NCBI GenBank assembly: GCA_026671195.1
Contig: JAPOHD010000068.1
Span: 1 to 64,000 of the forward strand
DNA length: 64,000 nucleotides
Source of the DNA: Draconibacterium aestuarii
Lineage (GTDB): Bacteria; Bacteroidota; Bacteroidia; Bacteroidales; Prolixibacteraceae
Reading direction: 5' to 3'
The notes under the pieces are model-generated. The model made no database searches, was not told the DNA's origin, and saw only the letters and a program-made list of their open reading frames with translations. Of this stretch, positions 28,747-37,001 are shown piece after piece; the first letter of the stretch is position 1; the number at the start of each line of letters is the position of its first letter. Position numbers and translations under genes: made by a program.

Positions 28747-30561
28747 ATGAAGAATATGATAAAACTGACTGTAATTTTTTTCTGCTTTATCACTTGTATT
28801 TCTCATCTTGAGGCGAAGGAAAAACAGAATTCATTTAAAATTTCGGAAATAGAATTGGGCTATCCCGTACCCGCCATTCCATACTATCATTTAAAAGCGA
28901 AGCTGGAATTGGAAGAAGCTTCAATTATTGAAGTTGAAGCCAGCATTAACGGTGAAACAATGCGCTTTGTTAACTTGTATCGTGGCGATGTTGTTGAGGA
29001 TGAAAGTAAACCGGCAATGATCCACCGGCCACCATCGGGATATGCACTTTCGCAGGATAATACACGCTATAAAACTCCGTTAATTATTGGATGGATGAAA
29101 TGGCAACCCGGTGAGAAATACGAGATTAGAATTACCCTGAGATTAAAAGAATCAGCTAAATCTTCGGAAGATGATAAGTTTGTTTCAGCTGATGCAACTG
29201 TAACTGCTCCCGAAGGTGTTAAGGTATTTGATCCGGCATGGAAAAACTACAAATCTGTAGTGGTGAGCGAAACTGTAGGAATAGATCGGGAAAAAGAACC
29301 GGTTGAAGTCCTTCTTCCTTTTTATCCCGATGAGGCCAATGATTTAAAGCGAGAGATTCGCGTAGTATCAGTCAATCCGGATAATTTTAACCTGACGGAA
29401 GTTCCGTATCAGGTATTTGATATTCAGAAGTACACAACAGAAGATGATCTGGCGCCGGTTGAAGAGGGACAGCCCAAACGACATATTCCGCTTTGGATGC
29501 CTACCGTTACCTGTAAACTAGCCTTTTTAGCGGATGTGCCCGCAAAAAGCAGCCAGGTTTATCTCATTTATTATAACAACGAAAAAGCGATGGCAAAAAC
29601 CTGGCAGACCGATCTTCGGGTACAGGGTGAGTTGCCCGGATTAACCATCGATAATAAATATTTCAATGCCGTTCTTCATCCGAACTCTGGACATCTCGAT
29701 CAGATTACGCTAAAAACCAAACAGAATAATCCGCTGTTTCATCGAATGGAAACGAATGGGGCTATTCATTGGAATCCGGGAATATATGTTCCTCCGCGGG
29801 CCTGGACACATACTGCAGATTGGAAACATGACCAAAATATGCATTCTATAACCGGGCCGATACTTGCAACCAGCGAAGTTTGGGGAAATTTACGAGAGAT
29901 GCCGGAAGTGGACGCATCTGTACGTTACGATTTTTATCCGGGGGTACCCTATTTTATCAGTACATCAAATATGCGAATTAACGAAACCGTTCAAACCATT
30001 GCGCTACGGAATGCTGAAATCGTTTTTAAACGGGAACTGATGACACATGCCGCCTGGTACGATGTTATAAGGGATAAAGTAATAACATATAATGTGGCCA
30101 ATATGGCTGATTTAACCGATTTAAAGATGGAAGCCGATGTGCCGTGGATTACCTTTTACAACGAGGAGACCGGAATTGGTTTTGCAGGTATGCAACTGGA
30201 ATATGCGAATGCTTCACTCGAATCGCGGTCACGGCTGTTGAATCCGTACTTTTATATTACTGCAGGCCCTTGGATATATTGGTCGCGAGCATTGTCGCTT
30301 AGTTTTCTGGCTTCAAATATGCAACAGGTTATTCCGGCAACGAAAGGAAGTATGTTTATGGAAAAATGGGCCTATCTGGTTTATGAAACCGATGGGGGAG
30401 TACCCTATCAAAAGGTACTTGACTGGAAAGAACGACTTACAAATCCTTTGCGCATACAATTGGTGGAGGAAGTGGATGAAAGGGTTTCAAAATCGCTGAT
30501 AGAAATTTATATGGATGAAGGGAAAAGTGGTTGGGAAGAACGGGAAACCGGAAAACACTGA
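28747..30561 (+). CDS. Secreted protein of unknown function, paired with the preceding gene
   Basis: The 604-aa product has a signal peptide (about residues 1-24, ending L-E-A) and is otherwise beta-rich. Residues 30-160 and 170-280 look like beta-sandwiches. The region from about 295 (L-T-I-D-N-K-Y-F-N-A-V followed by G-H-L-D-Q-I) matches the way the C-terminal super-sandwich of mutarotase-fold glycosidases often begins, followed by many conserved-looking aromatic and His residues (R-A-W-T-H-T-A-D-W-K-H, T-H-A-A-W-Y-D) that could form an active site. No family can be named with confidence. A polysaccharide lyase or hydrolase role would fit the PUL context. The 10-bp spacing to the upstream gene implies co-expression. 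Confidence 0.8.
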   Translation: MKNMIKLTVIFFCFITCISHLEAKEKQNSFKISEIELGYPVPAIPYYHLKAKLELEEASIIEVEASINGETMRFVNLYRGDVVEDESKPAMIHRPPSGYALSQDNTRYKTPLIIGWMKWQPGEKYEIRITLRLKESAKSSEDDKFVSADATVTAPEGVKVFDPAWKNYKSVVVSETVGIDREKEPVEVLLPFYPDEANDLKREIRVVSVNPDNFNLTEVPYQVFDIQKYTTEDDLAPVEEGQPKRHIPLWMPTVTCKLAFLADVPAKSSQVYLIYYNNEKAMAKTWQTDLRVQGELPGLTIDNKYFNAVLHPNSGHLDQITLKTKQNNPLFHRMETNGAIHWNPGIYVPPRAWTHTADWKHDQNMHSITGPILATSEVWGNLREMPEVDASVRYDFYPGVPYFISTSNMRINETVQTIALRNAEIVFKRELMTHAAWYDVIRDKVITYNVANMADLTDLKMEADVPWITFYNEETGIGFAGMQLEYANASLESRSRLLNPYFYITAGPWIYWSRALSLSFLASNMQQVIPATKGSMFMEKWAYLVYETDGGVPYQKVLDWKERLTNPLRIQLVEEVDERVSKSLIEIYMDEGKSGWEERETGKH

Positions 30562-30747
30562 CAGATAGTTGTAGGTGAAACTTACCGAAATAGAGAATCT
30601 AAACCCGATGATAATATAAGCATCACTTTTAAATTAATTCAATATTTTTTAGGGGTAATTTCTGTTTGGGGTGTCTGGTCAATATAAAGTCAGAAAATAG
30701 TTTTTTCCATAAATTTGAAGTGTTAGATTTGATTAGATGAACACTAA

Positions 30748-30774
30748 AAAGGGCAACCAACCGGCTGCCCTTTC
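30748..30774. terminator. Bidirectional terminator between the secreted-protein pair and the GH109-like gene
   Basis: GGGCA pairs with TGCCC and the stem is flanked by A and T runs (AAAAA before, TTTCTTT after). The minus-strand reading ends in CCCTTTTT, which fits the GH109-like gene best. Confidence 0.75.
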
Positions 30775-30796
30775 TTTGTATATCATAGCTTCTCTC

Positions 30797-32281
30797 TTAA
30801 ACATTCAGTTGTCCTTCGGCATCAGCATGAACCAGATTACGTACTTTTGTTGTTCCACCTCCATTTAAGGTTAGTTCAAGCGGCTTGTTTGTTTTCCAGG
30901 CACCACGTGTAAAATCCGGAATTTCGATTGGTTTTGAACCGTTGGCTATTGACCATTCGCTTAACGGAGTAATACAACTCCAGGCTGCCGCATCGTACAC
31001 ATCCATATCAACCGGAAGCCCGTTTCGCAAACAATCGATCAAACGCCAATCCATAATAAAATCCATGCCGCCGTGGCCGCCAACCTGTTTCGCCATTTCG
31101 CCCACACGTTTTACAATTTCGGGTTGATACTGTTCTTCCAGCTCTTTCATTTTTGCTTCATCGGCAACATTATGCCCGAATGCAATTTGCTGAACCGGAT
31201 ATTTTTGTGCAAATGCTTTTGTTCCACTCAACAGGTGAATCCGTGAATACGGTCTTGGTGAAGAAATATCGTGCTGGATCATGATTGTACGTCCTTTGTT
31301 GGTTCGAATCATTTGCATATCCATGTTTCCACGCATTTCCCAGCCCACAAATTGTTCAAAAAACGGATCTTCCTTAGCTTTTTCTGCAATTCTTTGTTTT
31401 AATGTAAAATCATCACCCATCATGGCTGTCAGATAATCCATTTTATCGCCGCGATTTATATTCATGGCCTGGCAAATTGGCCCCAACCCGTGAGTTGGAT
31501 AAACATTCGCTTTTCGTTTATTTTCGTGCAGCCTCCACATTTTTGTATAGGCACCATCCGTCATTTTCTCGTCCTTTGGTTTATTAAAATGCCAGTAATC
31601 GAGGTCATGAATGTAGGCACCTTCACCATGAATTATATCTCCAAAGGCTCCCTGGCGAACCATGTTCAGTGTTAGTAGCTCAAAGAAATCGTAACAACAG
31701 TTTTCCAGAATTACACAGTGTTTTTTTGTGCGTTCCGATGTTTCAACCATTTGCCAGCACTCTTCCATGGTTTTAGCAGCCGAAACCTCAAGTGCCGTGT
31801 GACACCCGGCTTCCATAGCTGCCAATCCTACCGGGACGTGCCATTCCCAAGGGGTAGCTGTGTACACCAGATCGCATAAACCACTTTCGCAAAGTTCTTT
31901 AAATGCCGTGTCGGTACCGGTAAATTCTTTTGCTTTTGGCAGCCCCGCTTCACTTAGTATTTTTTGTGCTCCATCAAGCGCTGCTTGACGGATATCACAG
32001 ATGGCAGTAATTTCCACGCCATCAATATAAGTCATTCGTTTTACTGCACCAGATCCACGGTCTCCAATTCCCACAAAACCTACACGAACTTTATCGAGTT
32101 TTGGGGTGGCATATCCACACATGTTAAAGTGTTGTGGATTGGTATTTACAGCCTCTTCTTTAATGTGGTGCATTGCCGATTGTTCATCTGTCGGCTGATT
32201 ACATGATGTAAGTCCTCCGGCTACCATGCCGGCACCGGCTGCACCGGTGATCTGGAAAAACTTTCTACGGTTTGTCTTCAT
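30797..32281 (-). CDS. Tat-exported Gfo/Idh/MocA-family protein, GH109-like (alpha-N-acetylgalactosaminidase type)
   Basis: The 494-aa protein has a twin-arginine signal (R5-R6-K-F-F) ending in a lipobox L-T-S-C27, so it may be a Tat-exported lipoprotein. A Rossmann NAD-binding motif G-I-G-D-R-G is at 71-76. The order W-E-W-H, E-V-S, E-N-C-C-Y, Y-P-T-H-G-L-G-P, N-R-G-D, G-H-G-G-M-D and V-Y-D-x-A-x-W-x-x-I-T-P-L-S-E-x-S-I follows the GH109 family, whose known members remove terminal alpha-GalNAc by a redox NAD mechanism with catalytic residues in the Y-P-T-H-G region. The substrate of this protein is not proven, since GH109 members vary. The location beside SusC/SusD genes and a sulfatase fits glycan breakdown. 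Confidence 0.9.
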   Translation of the reverse strand: MKTNRRKFFQITGAAGAGMVAGGLTSCNQPTDEQSAMHHIKEEAVNTNPQHFNMCGYATPKLDKVRVGFVGIGDRGSGAVKRMTYIDGVEITAICDIRQAALDGAQKILSEAGLPKAKEFTGTDTAFKELCESGLCDLVYTATPWEWHVPVGLAAMEAGCHTALEVSAAKTMEECWQMVETSERTKKHCVILENCCYDFFELLTLNMVRQGAFGDIIHGEGAYIHDLDYWHFNKPKDEKMTDGAYTKMWRLHENKRKANVYPTHGLGPICQAMNINRGDKMDYLTAMMGDDFTLKQRIAEKAKEDPFFEQFVGWEMRGNMDMQMIRTNKGRTIMIQHDISSPRPYSRIHLLSGTKAFAQKYPVQQIAFGHNVADEAKMKELEEQYQPEIVKRVGEMAKQVGGHGGMDFIMDWRLIDCLRNGLPVDMDVYDAAAWSCITPLSEWSIANGSKPIEIPDFTRGAWKTNKPLELTLNGGGTTKVRNLVHADAEGQLNV

Positions 32282-32495
32282 TAAGATGGTTTTTATTTAG
32301 TTTTGAATAAATTACAAAAGAAGCACTAAGTAAGTATAAAAAATTATAAATAGCAATGATGAAAATCAATATTATTTTTCGATCAAAGTTTTCAATTTAA
32401 ATTCTCTATATTCGTTTTGGTTTATATTACAATTACTGGTTAAATTTAAATAACCCGATATTTCTTTTGTTCTAACTAACAAAAAACTATTCTGT

Positions 32496-33842
32496 ATGAA
32501 ACAGATTCTGCTATTTTTCTTGTCGCTTGGTATTATCACAAGTTTGTTTGCTCAGGAAGAACTTACAAAACAAGGTTGGAATTTTGGGGCTTTGCCTACA
32601 ATCACCTTCGACACCGACCTTGGTTTTCAGTATGGTGGATTAATAAATCTGTATCATTACGGCGATGGTAGCCGTTATCCGCAGTATAACCATTCTATTT
32701 ATCTTGAAGTTTCGCGTTTTACAAAAGGAAGTGGAATTAATCGTATTTATTATGATTCGGACCAATTACTGCCCGGAATTCAAACTTCGGTTGATTTGAG
32801 TTATTTGTCGGATAAAGCCTACGATTTTTACGGTTTTAATGGTTACGATGCGGTGGTGAATAAAGACTGGTTTGATGATGAAGCTGAAAGTTACAGATCG
32901 AGGATGTTTTACAAATACGATCGAAAAATGTTTCGTTTTAAAGTGGATCTTCAGGGAAAACTATCGAGAGATAAATTGAAATGGATTGGAGGAATAAATC
33001 TGTTAAATTTTGATTTGGACCTGGTTGACATTGATCAGTTAAATAAAGGAAAGGATGGTAATGATTTGCTGCCATCCCACGATGAAGAGCCGGGTTTGTA
33101 TCAGAAGTATCAGGAGTGGGGAATTATTTCGGAGGAGGATGCAAACGGTGGATTTGTGCCAACTTTAAAAGGAGGTATTGTTTTCGATACACGCGATAAC
33201 CAGCCTAATCCGATGAAAGGAATTTGGACGGAGGCTGTTTTGTTAGGTTCTCCCGAGTTTTTGGGAGGGGAAGGTAATTTTGCAAAACTAAGTTTAATCC
33301 ACCGCCAGTATTTTACCATTGTTCCCAACGATTTGTCGTTTGTGTACCGTTTGGCTTACCAGGCTACACTTGCCGGTGATGTGCCTTTTTATTACCAGAC
33401 ACAAATGATTACATCGGTTTTAAAAGGTGCCAGTTCTGAAGGTTTGGGCGGTGCAAATTCGTTACGTGGTATCCGGCGAAACCGGGTGGTTGGCGATGCC
33501 TATTTTTTGGGGAACGTGGAAGCCCGATGGAAGTTTGCCCGTTTTCAATTTATAAACAATAACTTTTATCTGGGATTAAATGCTTTTGCCGATTTTGGCC
33601 GCGTTACCGATAAAATTGATGTGATTACACCTGCAGAATATGCCACTTTTTTGCCGGCAGCGGGAGCTCAAAGTGCAAACGACTATTTTGATGATGGTGC
33701 AGAAGAAATGCACTATTCGTTCGGACTGGGTTTGCGTGTTGCCATGAACCAAAACTTTATTATCCGCTGCGATTACGGTATGGCTGCCGACGCACGCGAT
33801 GGCGATTCGGGTGTTTATATTGGATTGAATTATTTGTTTTAA
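32496..33842 (+). CDS. Omp85/BamA-superfamily outer-membrane barrel protein without POTRA domains
   Basis: The 448-aa protein has a signal peptide (ending L-F-A-Q) and then only beta-barrel strands. It contains L-R-G-I-R-R-N-R at about 325, the position of the V-R-G-F loop of Omp85 proteins, a F-D-T-R-D-N segment, and ends in Y-I-G-L-N-Y-L-F, an outer-membrane insertion signature. It has no POTRA domains, so it is a short surface-antigen-type member and not BamA. The role is unknown (transport or patatin-like export has been suggested for relatives). It stands alone, divergent from the GH109-like gene, and a tandem repeat array begins 27 bp after its stop. Confidence 0.9.
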   Translation: MKQILLFFLSLGIITSLFAQEELTKQGWNFGALPTITFDTDLGFQYGGLINLYHYGDGSRYPQYNHSIYLEVSRFTKGSGINRIYYDSDQLLPGIQTSVDLSYLSDKAYDFYGFNGYDAVVNKDWFDDEAESYRSRMFYKYDRKMFRFKVDLQGKLSRDKLKWIGGINLLNFDLDLVDIDQLNKGKDGNDLLPSHDEEPGLYQKYQEWGIISEEDANGGFVPTLKGGIVFDTRDNQPNPMKGIWTEAVLLGSPEFLGGEGNFAKLSLIHRQYFTIVPNDLSFVYRLAYQATLAGDVPFYYQTQMITSVLKGASSEGLGGANSLRGIRRNRVVGDAYFLGNVEARWKFARFQFINNNFYLGLNAFADFGRVTDKIDVITPAEYATFLPAAGAQSANDYFDDGAEEMHYSFGLGLRVAMNQNFIIRCDYGMAADARDGDSGVYIGLNYLF

Positions 33843-33868
33843 ACAACCGGTGTAAATGAAATAAACCG

Positions 33869-34154
33869 TCAAAATCGTTGTTTTGGCTTCAAAACATGAA
33901 AATTGATTTTCAAAATCGTTGTTTTCTGCGCAAAACACGAAAAAAAACTGTCAGGATTGTTGTTTTGTATTCAAAACGTGAAAATTGACTGTCAAAATCG
34001 TTGTTTTGGTTTCAAAACATAAAAATGGATTTTCAAAATCGTTGTTTTCTGTGCAAAATGTGAAAATTGACCATCAAAATTGTTGTTTTGAGTTCAGAAC
34101 GAGAAAATAAAACTCGAAACCATTGTTTTGTATCCGTAATACATAAATAAACCG
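33869..34154. repeat. 41-bp tandem repeat array, seven imperfect copies
   Basis: Units begin with TCAAAATCGTTGTTTT and start at 33869, 33910, 33951, 33992, 34033, 34074 and 34114; the period is 41 except for one step of 40. Each unit splits into two half-units of 20 and 21 bp that both begin with TCAAAA or a variant of it, and GTTTTG / CAAAAC within the unit forms a dyad of 5-6 bp. All positions drift, so there are no unique spacers. It fills most of the 421-bp gap between the Omp85 gene and the lipoprotein gene. The remaining 34155-34263 shows no gene. Confidence 0.85.
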
Positions 34155-34263
34155 TCGGTTTTGCTTTTCCCATCTTAACGACAAAAATCATCATGTCAAC
34201 GAAAAAATTCGTCATTCATATAAATAGCGTTTACATTTGATTTATAAATTAAAATCGAATAAA

Positions 34264-34899
34264 ATGAAAACACGGAATTTTACACTTGCCATACTCCTGG
34301 CAATTTTTCTATCGGGGTGTGTTGTATATTCGTTCTATCCGCTTTACACCGAAAAAGATTTGTTTGAAAACGATATACTTTTGGGCGAGTGGTTCGAAGA
34401 GGATAACCAGGACGTTACATTTACCGACGATGACGATGAGTGGACATTTGAGCATCCGTTTATTGGGAATAAAAAAGATGGCGTTCGCGACAAAAAATCC
34501 TATCGCTTAACACTAAAGTCAAAAGAAAATGATGTCATAACGGAGTCGGTTTTTAAGGTGCATGTTATCGAACTTGCCGGTCAGTATTTTCTCGATTTTT
34601 ACATTGAAGATTATGGTGATGACGATGATATTACCTTGTCGACTTTACATTTAATTCCGGTACATACTTTTGCTAAACTAACTGTGCAGCACAACGACAG
34701 GCTTGAAATCAGGTGGTTCGATCCGGAATGGCTCGAAAACCTGATTAAGGAAAATAAAATCAGGATTCACCACGAAAACAATGGCGATTTTATTTTACTA
34801 ACTGCCAGGCCAAAAGAGCTGCAGAAATTTGTAACTAAATATGTTGATTCTGAAGAAGCTTTTAAGGACGGACTTGAGGTGGAACTGCATCGGAAATAA
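34264..34899 (+). CDS. Small acidic lipoprotein, first gene of a LytS/LytTR unit
   Basis: The start is set at 34264, because from there a lipoprotein signal peptide with L-S-G-C (Cys19) appears directly; the longer frame from TTG 34237 would put nine odd residues before it. The mature part of about 190 aa is acidic and beta-rich, with no domain I recognise. The stop codon touches the start of the histidine kinase (TAA then ATG), so the two are translated from one message. The lipoprotein may be a target or an input of the kinase. Its function is unknown. Confidence 0.82.
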   Translation: MKTRNFTLAILLAIFLSGCVVYSFYPLYTEKDLFENDILLGEWFEEDNQDVTFTDDDDEWTFEHPFIGNKKDGVRDKKSYRLTLKSKENDVITESVFKVHVIELAGQYFLDFYIEDYGDDDDITLSTLHLIPVHTFAKLTVQHNDRLEIRWFDPEWLENLIKENKIRIHHENNGDFILLTARPKELQKFVTKYVDSEEAFKDGLEVELHRK

Positions 34900-35934
34900 A
34901 TGAAAACGTATATCAAACATATACTGGCGGGTTTGGTGAAAGACAGGATATTGCAACATGTCCTGTTTTGGTGTTTGTCGTTTTTAATTCTCTTGAATGT
35001 TCTTAAAGTTTCGGCCGAAGTAAAACGCATCGATCTTGTTTATACAGCGGTTTTTCATCTTCCCATTGTTTTGGTGGTTTATTTTAATTTGCAACTCTTG
35101 TTTCCGCTGGCCTGGTACCGCGGCCACTATTTTGCCTATGGCACTGCGGTTGTTGCCCTGGCTGCCTTTGGCTCGGGGTTTTACCTGCTGCTTTTCGACC
35201 GCCTGATCGACCATGTTTTTACCGGCTATTATTTTATTGCCTATTACAGCTTCTGGGATATTTCGCTGTATTTTGCCATCTATCTGTTTTTGTCGAGCCT
35301 GTTGCATTTGGCGCGGGGGTGGTTTCGGGTGCAGGAACTGGAAAATGAAAAAACAATGGCAGAACTGAAGGCACTAAAGTCGCAGGTAAATCCGCATTTT
35401 TTATTCAACTCGTTAAACAGTATTTACAGCCTTGCCCGAAAGGAATCGAAAGAAGTTCCCGATAAAATTGTACAGTTGAGTGACCTGATGCGGCACATCA
35501 TTTACGATTCGGATGTCGATTTTATTCTGTTGGAAAAAGAGGTGGAAATGGTTCGTAATTATATTGAATTGCAAAACTTACGTACACAAAAGGAAAATAA
35601 AATTCAGTTCGAAACAGTGGGGGAGTTTCGGGGGAAAAAGGTTGCACCATTACTATTTCTTCCTTTTATTGAAAACAGTTTTAAACATGGATTAAAGAGC
35701 GGGATAAAAAACGCGTTTGTAAAAATAAAGCTTCAGGTTTCGGGTAAAGTGCTTTATTTTGACATTGAAAACAGCAGAGGTGCGTCAGCTGAACCTATTA
35801 ATTTGAAATACAACGGGATTGGCATTGAAAATGTAAAAAAACGTTTGGAATTGATTTATCCCGATCAGCATTTGCTTGATATTTCTGAAACAGATGACAC
35901 TTTTAAAGTACTTTTACAGGTGCAGTTAAAATAA
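34900..35934 (+). CDS. LytS-type sensor histidine kinase
   Basis: The 344-aa membrane sensor has about four transmembrane segments (residues about 22-36, 46-70, 77-100 and 108-137), a short coiled linker, and the His_kinase domain with K-S-Q-V-N-P-H166-F-L-F-N-S-L-N-S, where His166 is the phosphorylation site. An ATPase part with F-I-E-N-S-F-K-H-G and G-I-G-I-E-N-V-K-K-R-L completes it. The partner is the LytTR regulator 128 bp downstream. No sensory domain is seen outside the membrane, so the signal may be sensed within or near it. Confidence 0.94.
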   Translation: MKTYIKHILAGLVKDRILQHVLFWCLSFLILLNVLKVSAEVKRIDLVYTAVFHLPIVLVVYFNLQLLFPLAWYRGHYFAYGTAVVALAAFGSGFYLLLFDRLIDHVFTGYYFIAYYSFWDISLYFAIYLFLSSLLHLARGWFRVQELENEKTMAELKALKSQVNPHFLFNSLNSIYSLARKESKEVPDKIVQLSDLMRHIIYDSDVDFILLEKEVEMVRNYIELQNLRTQKENKIQFETVGEFRGKKVAPLLFLPFIENSFKHGLKSGIKNAFVKIKLQVSGKVLYFDIENSRGASAEPINLKYNGIGIENVKKRLELIYPDQHLLDISETDDTFKVLLQVQLK

Positions 35935-36062
35935 GGAGAAAGATCTCGCAAAGACGCAGAGATACAAAGAGAGAACAGAATTATGAATCATTAAATAGAA
36001 TAGACCTTTGGCGAAGGTACTTATTTGTCTTCCGACTTCGGTCTTCCAACTTCGAGTTAAAA

Positions 36063-36746
36063 ATGAAACTAAATTGCCTGATAATCGATGATGAGCCACT
36101 TTCTCAGGATATACTTGAGGATTTTGTAAAAGCATGCCCGGAACTTAACCTGGCTGGCATTTGCAGCGATGCTTTGGAAGCCGGTGAGGTTCTTAAACAA
36201 GAACAAGTGGATTTACTTTTTCTGGATATTAACATGCCGCGGCTCAGTGGAATTGGTTTTGTAAAAAGCCTGAAAGAACCGCCGTTGGTTATTCTGGTTA
36301 CGGCTTACCCCGATTATGCCATTGAAGGATTCGAAATTGAAGCCCTCGATTATCTATTAAAACCTGTTTCTTTCGAACGGTTCAGAACAGCTGTAAATCG
36401 TGCCGTCGAACGTTTTGAGGCAAAAGAAGATGCAGGATCGCAGCATATTATGGTGCGGGCCAATAAAAAGAATTACCGCCTTAATTACGATGAAATTTTA
36501 TTCCTGGAAGCACAAGGCGATTATGTGCGGTTTGTAACCGGGGAGCAAACACTTATAGTCCACGGAACTCTGAAGGATTTTATAGAACAACTTCCCCCAA
36601 ATAAATTCGGACGTATTCATAAATCATATGTAATTGCACTGGGTAAAGTGGTTTATCTTGAAGGTAATAGGGTAAAACTGGGCGAGTACAAATTACCCGT
36701 TAGTCTCAGCTATAAAGACGAATTATTCGAAAAGTTAAAGTTGTAG
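36063..36746 (+). CDS. LytTR-type response regulator
   Basis: The 227-aa regulator has a receiver domain with acidic Asp9/Asp10, phospho-acceptor Asp55 (F-L-D-I-N-M-P) and Lys100 (L-L-K-P), and then a LytTR DNA-binding domain from about 128 to 227 (I-L-F-L-E-A-Q-G-D-Y-V-R-F; I-H-K-S-Y-V). It is the partner of the kinase at 34900. In the gap before it, two imperfect 14-bp direct repeats (cttccgacttcg and cttccaacttcg types at about 36030-36056) are of a kind common in Bacteroidota spacers. Confidence 0.95.
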   Translation: MKLNCLIIDDEPLSQDILEDFVKACPELNLAGICSDALEAGEVLKQEQVDLLFLDINMPRLSGIGFVKSLKEPPLVILVTAYPDYAIEGFEIEALDYLLKPVSFERFRTAVNRAVERFEAKEDAGSQHIMVRANKKNYRLNYDEILFLEAQGDYVRFVTGEQTLIVHGTLKDFIEQLPPNKFGRIHKSYVIALGKVVYLEGNRVKLGEYKLPVSLSYKDELFEKLKL

Positions 36747-36764
36747 TAAAGTTCAACCCTCAGT

Positions 36765-36914
36765 ATGCATTAAAAAGTCTATCGTGCATTGAAACTACTT
36801 CAAAACAAGGCGCTTCACTCACTTGCTTCAACTCTCCAAAACGGTATTATACCTCGTCTCAGCAAGTGCTTGTTTTATTGTATTTTCAATGCTCATAACA
36901 ATTCCTTAATGCAT
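36765..36914. repeat. 150-bp imperfect palindrome between convergent genes
   Basis: Four blocks of the left arm recur, in order, as the reverse complement in the right arm: ATGCATTAA (36765), GCATTGAAA (36786), AAAACAAG (36812) and CACTTGCT (36820), paired with AGCAAGTG (36861), CTTGTTTT (36869), TTTTCAATGC (about 36883) and TTAATGCAT (36906). The left arm has 10 extra bases between the third and fourth block, and the loop is about 33 bp. It could be a MITE-like element or a decayed recombination site. No reading frame of note is inside. Confidence 0.7.
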
Positions 36915-36946
36915 ATCCATGTTTAAAGTCTTGGTTTAAAACAGAC

Positions 36947-36978
36947 AAAAAAAAGCACAAACCAACTGATTTGTGCTT
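36947..36978 (-). terminator. Rho-independent terminator of the FadL-type gene
   Basis: AAGCACAAA pairs with TTTGTGCTT around an 8-nt loop. On the minus strand the hairpin is followed by a run of eight T, as expected for the gene ending at 37002. Confidence 0.88.
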
Positions 36979-37001
36979 CCCTAATTAATTTATATATTTT
37001 T

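Noticed and set aside
33869-34154. CRISPR array
   Set aside because: The whole 41-bp unit drifts and there are no unique spacers of 30 bp or more; no cas gene is in the window.
36751-36935. Integron attC site
   Set aside because: GTTCAAC at 36751 fits the R'' box, but the matching right end reads GTTTAAA in place of a GTTRRRY box, and no integrase or cassette array is seen.
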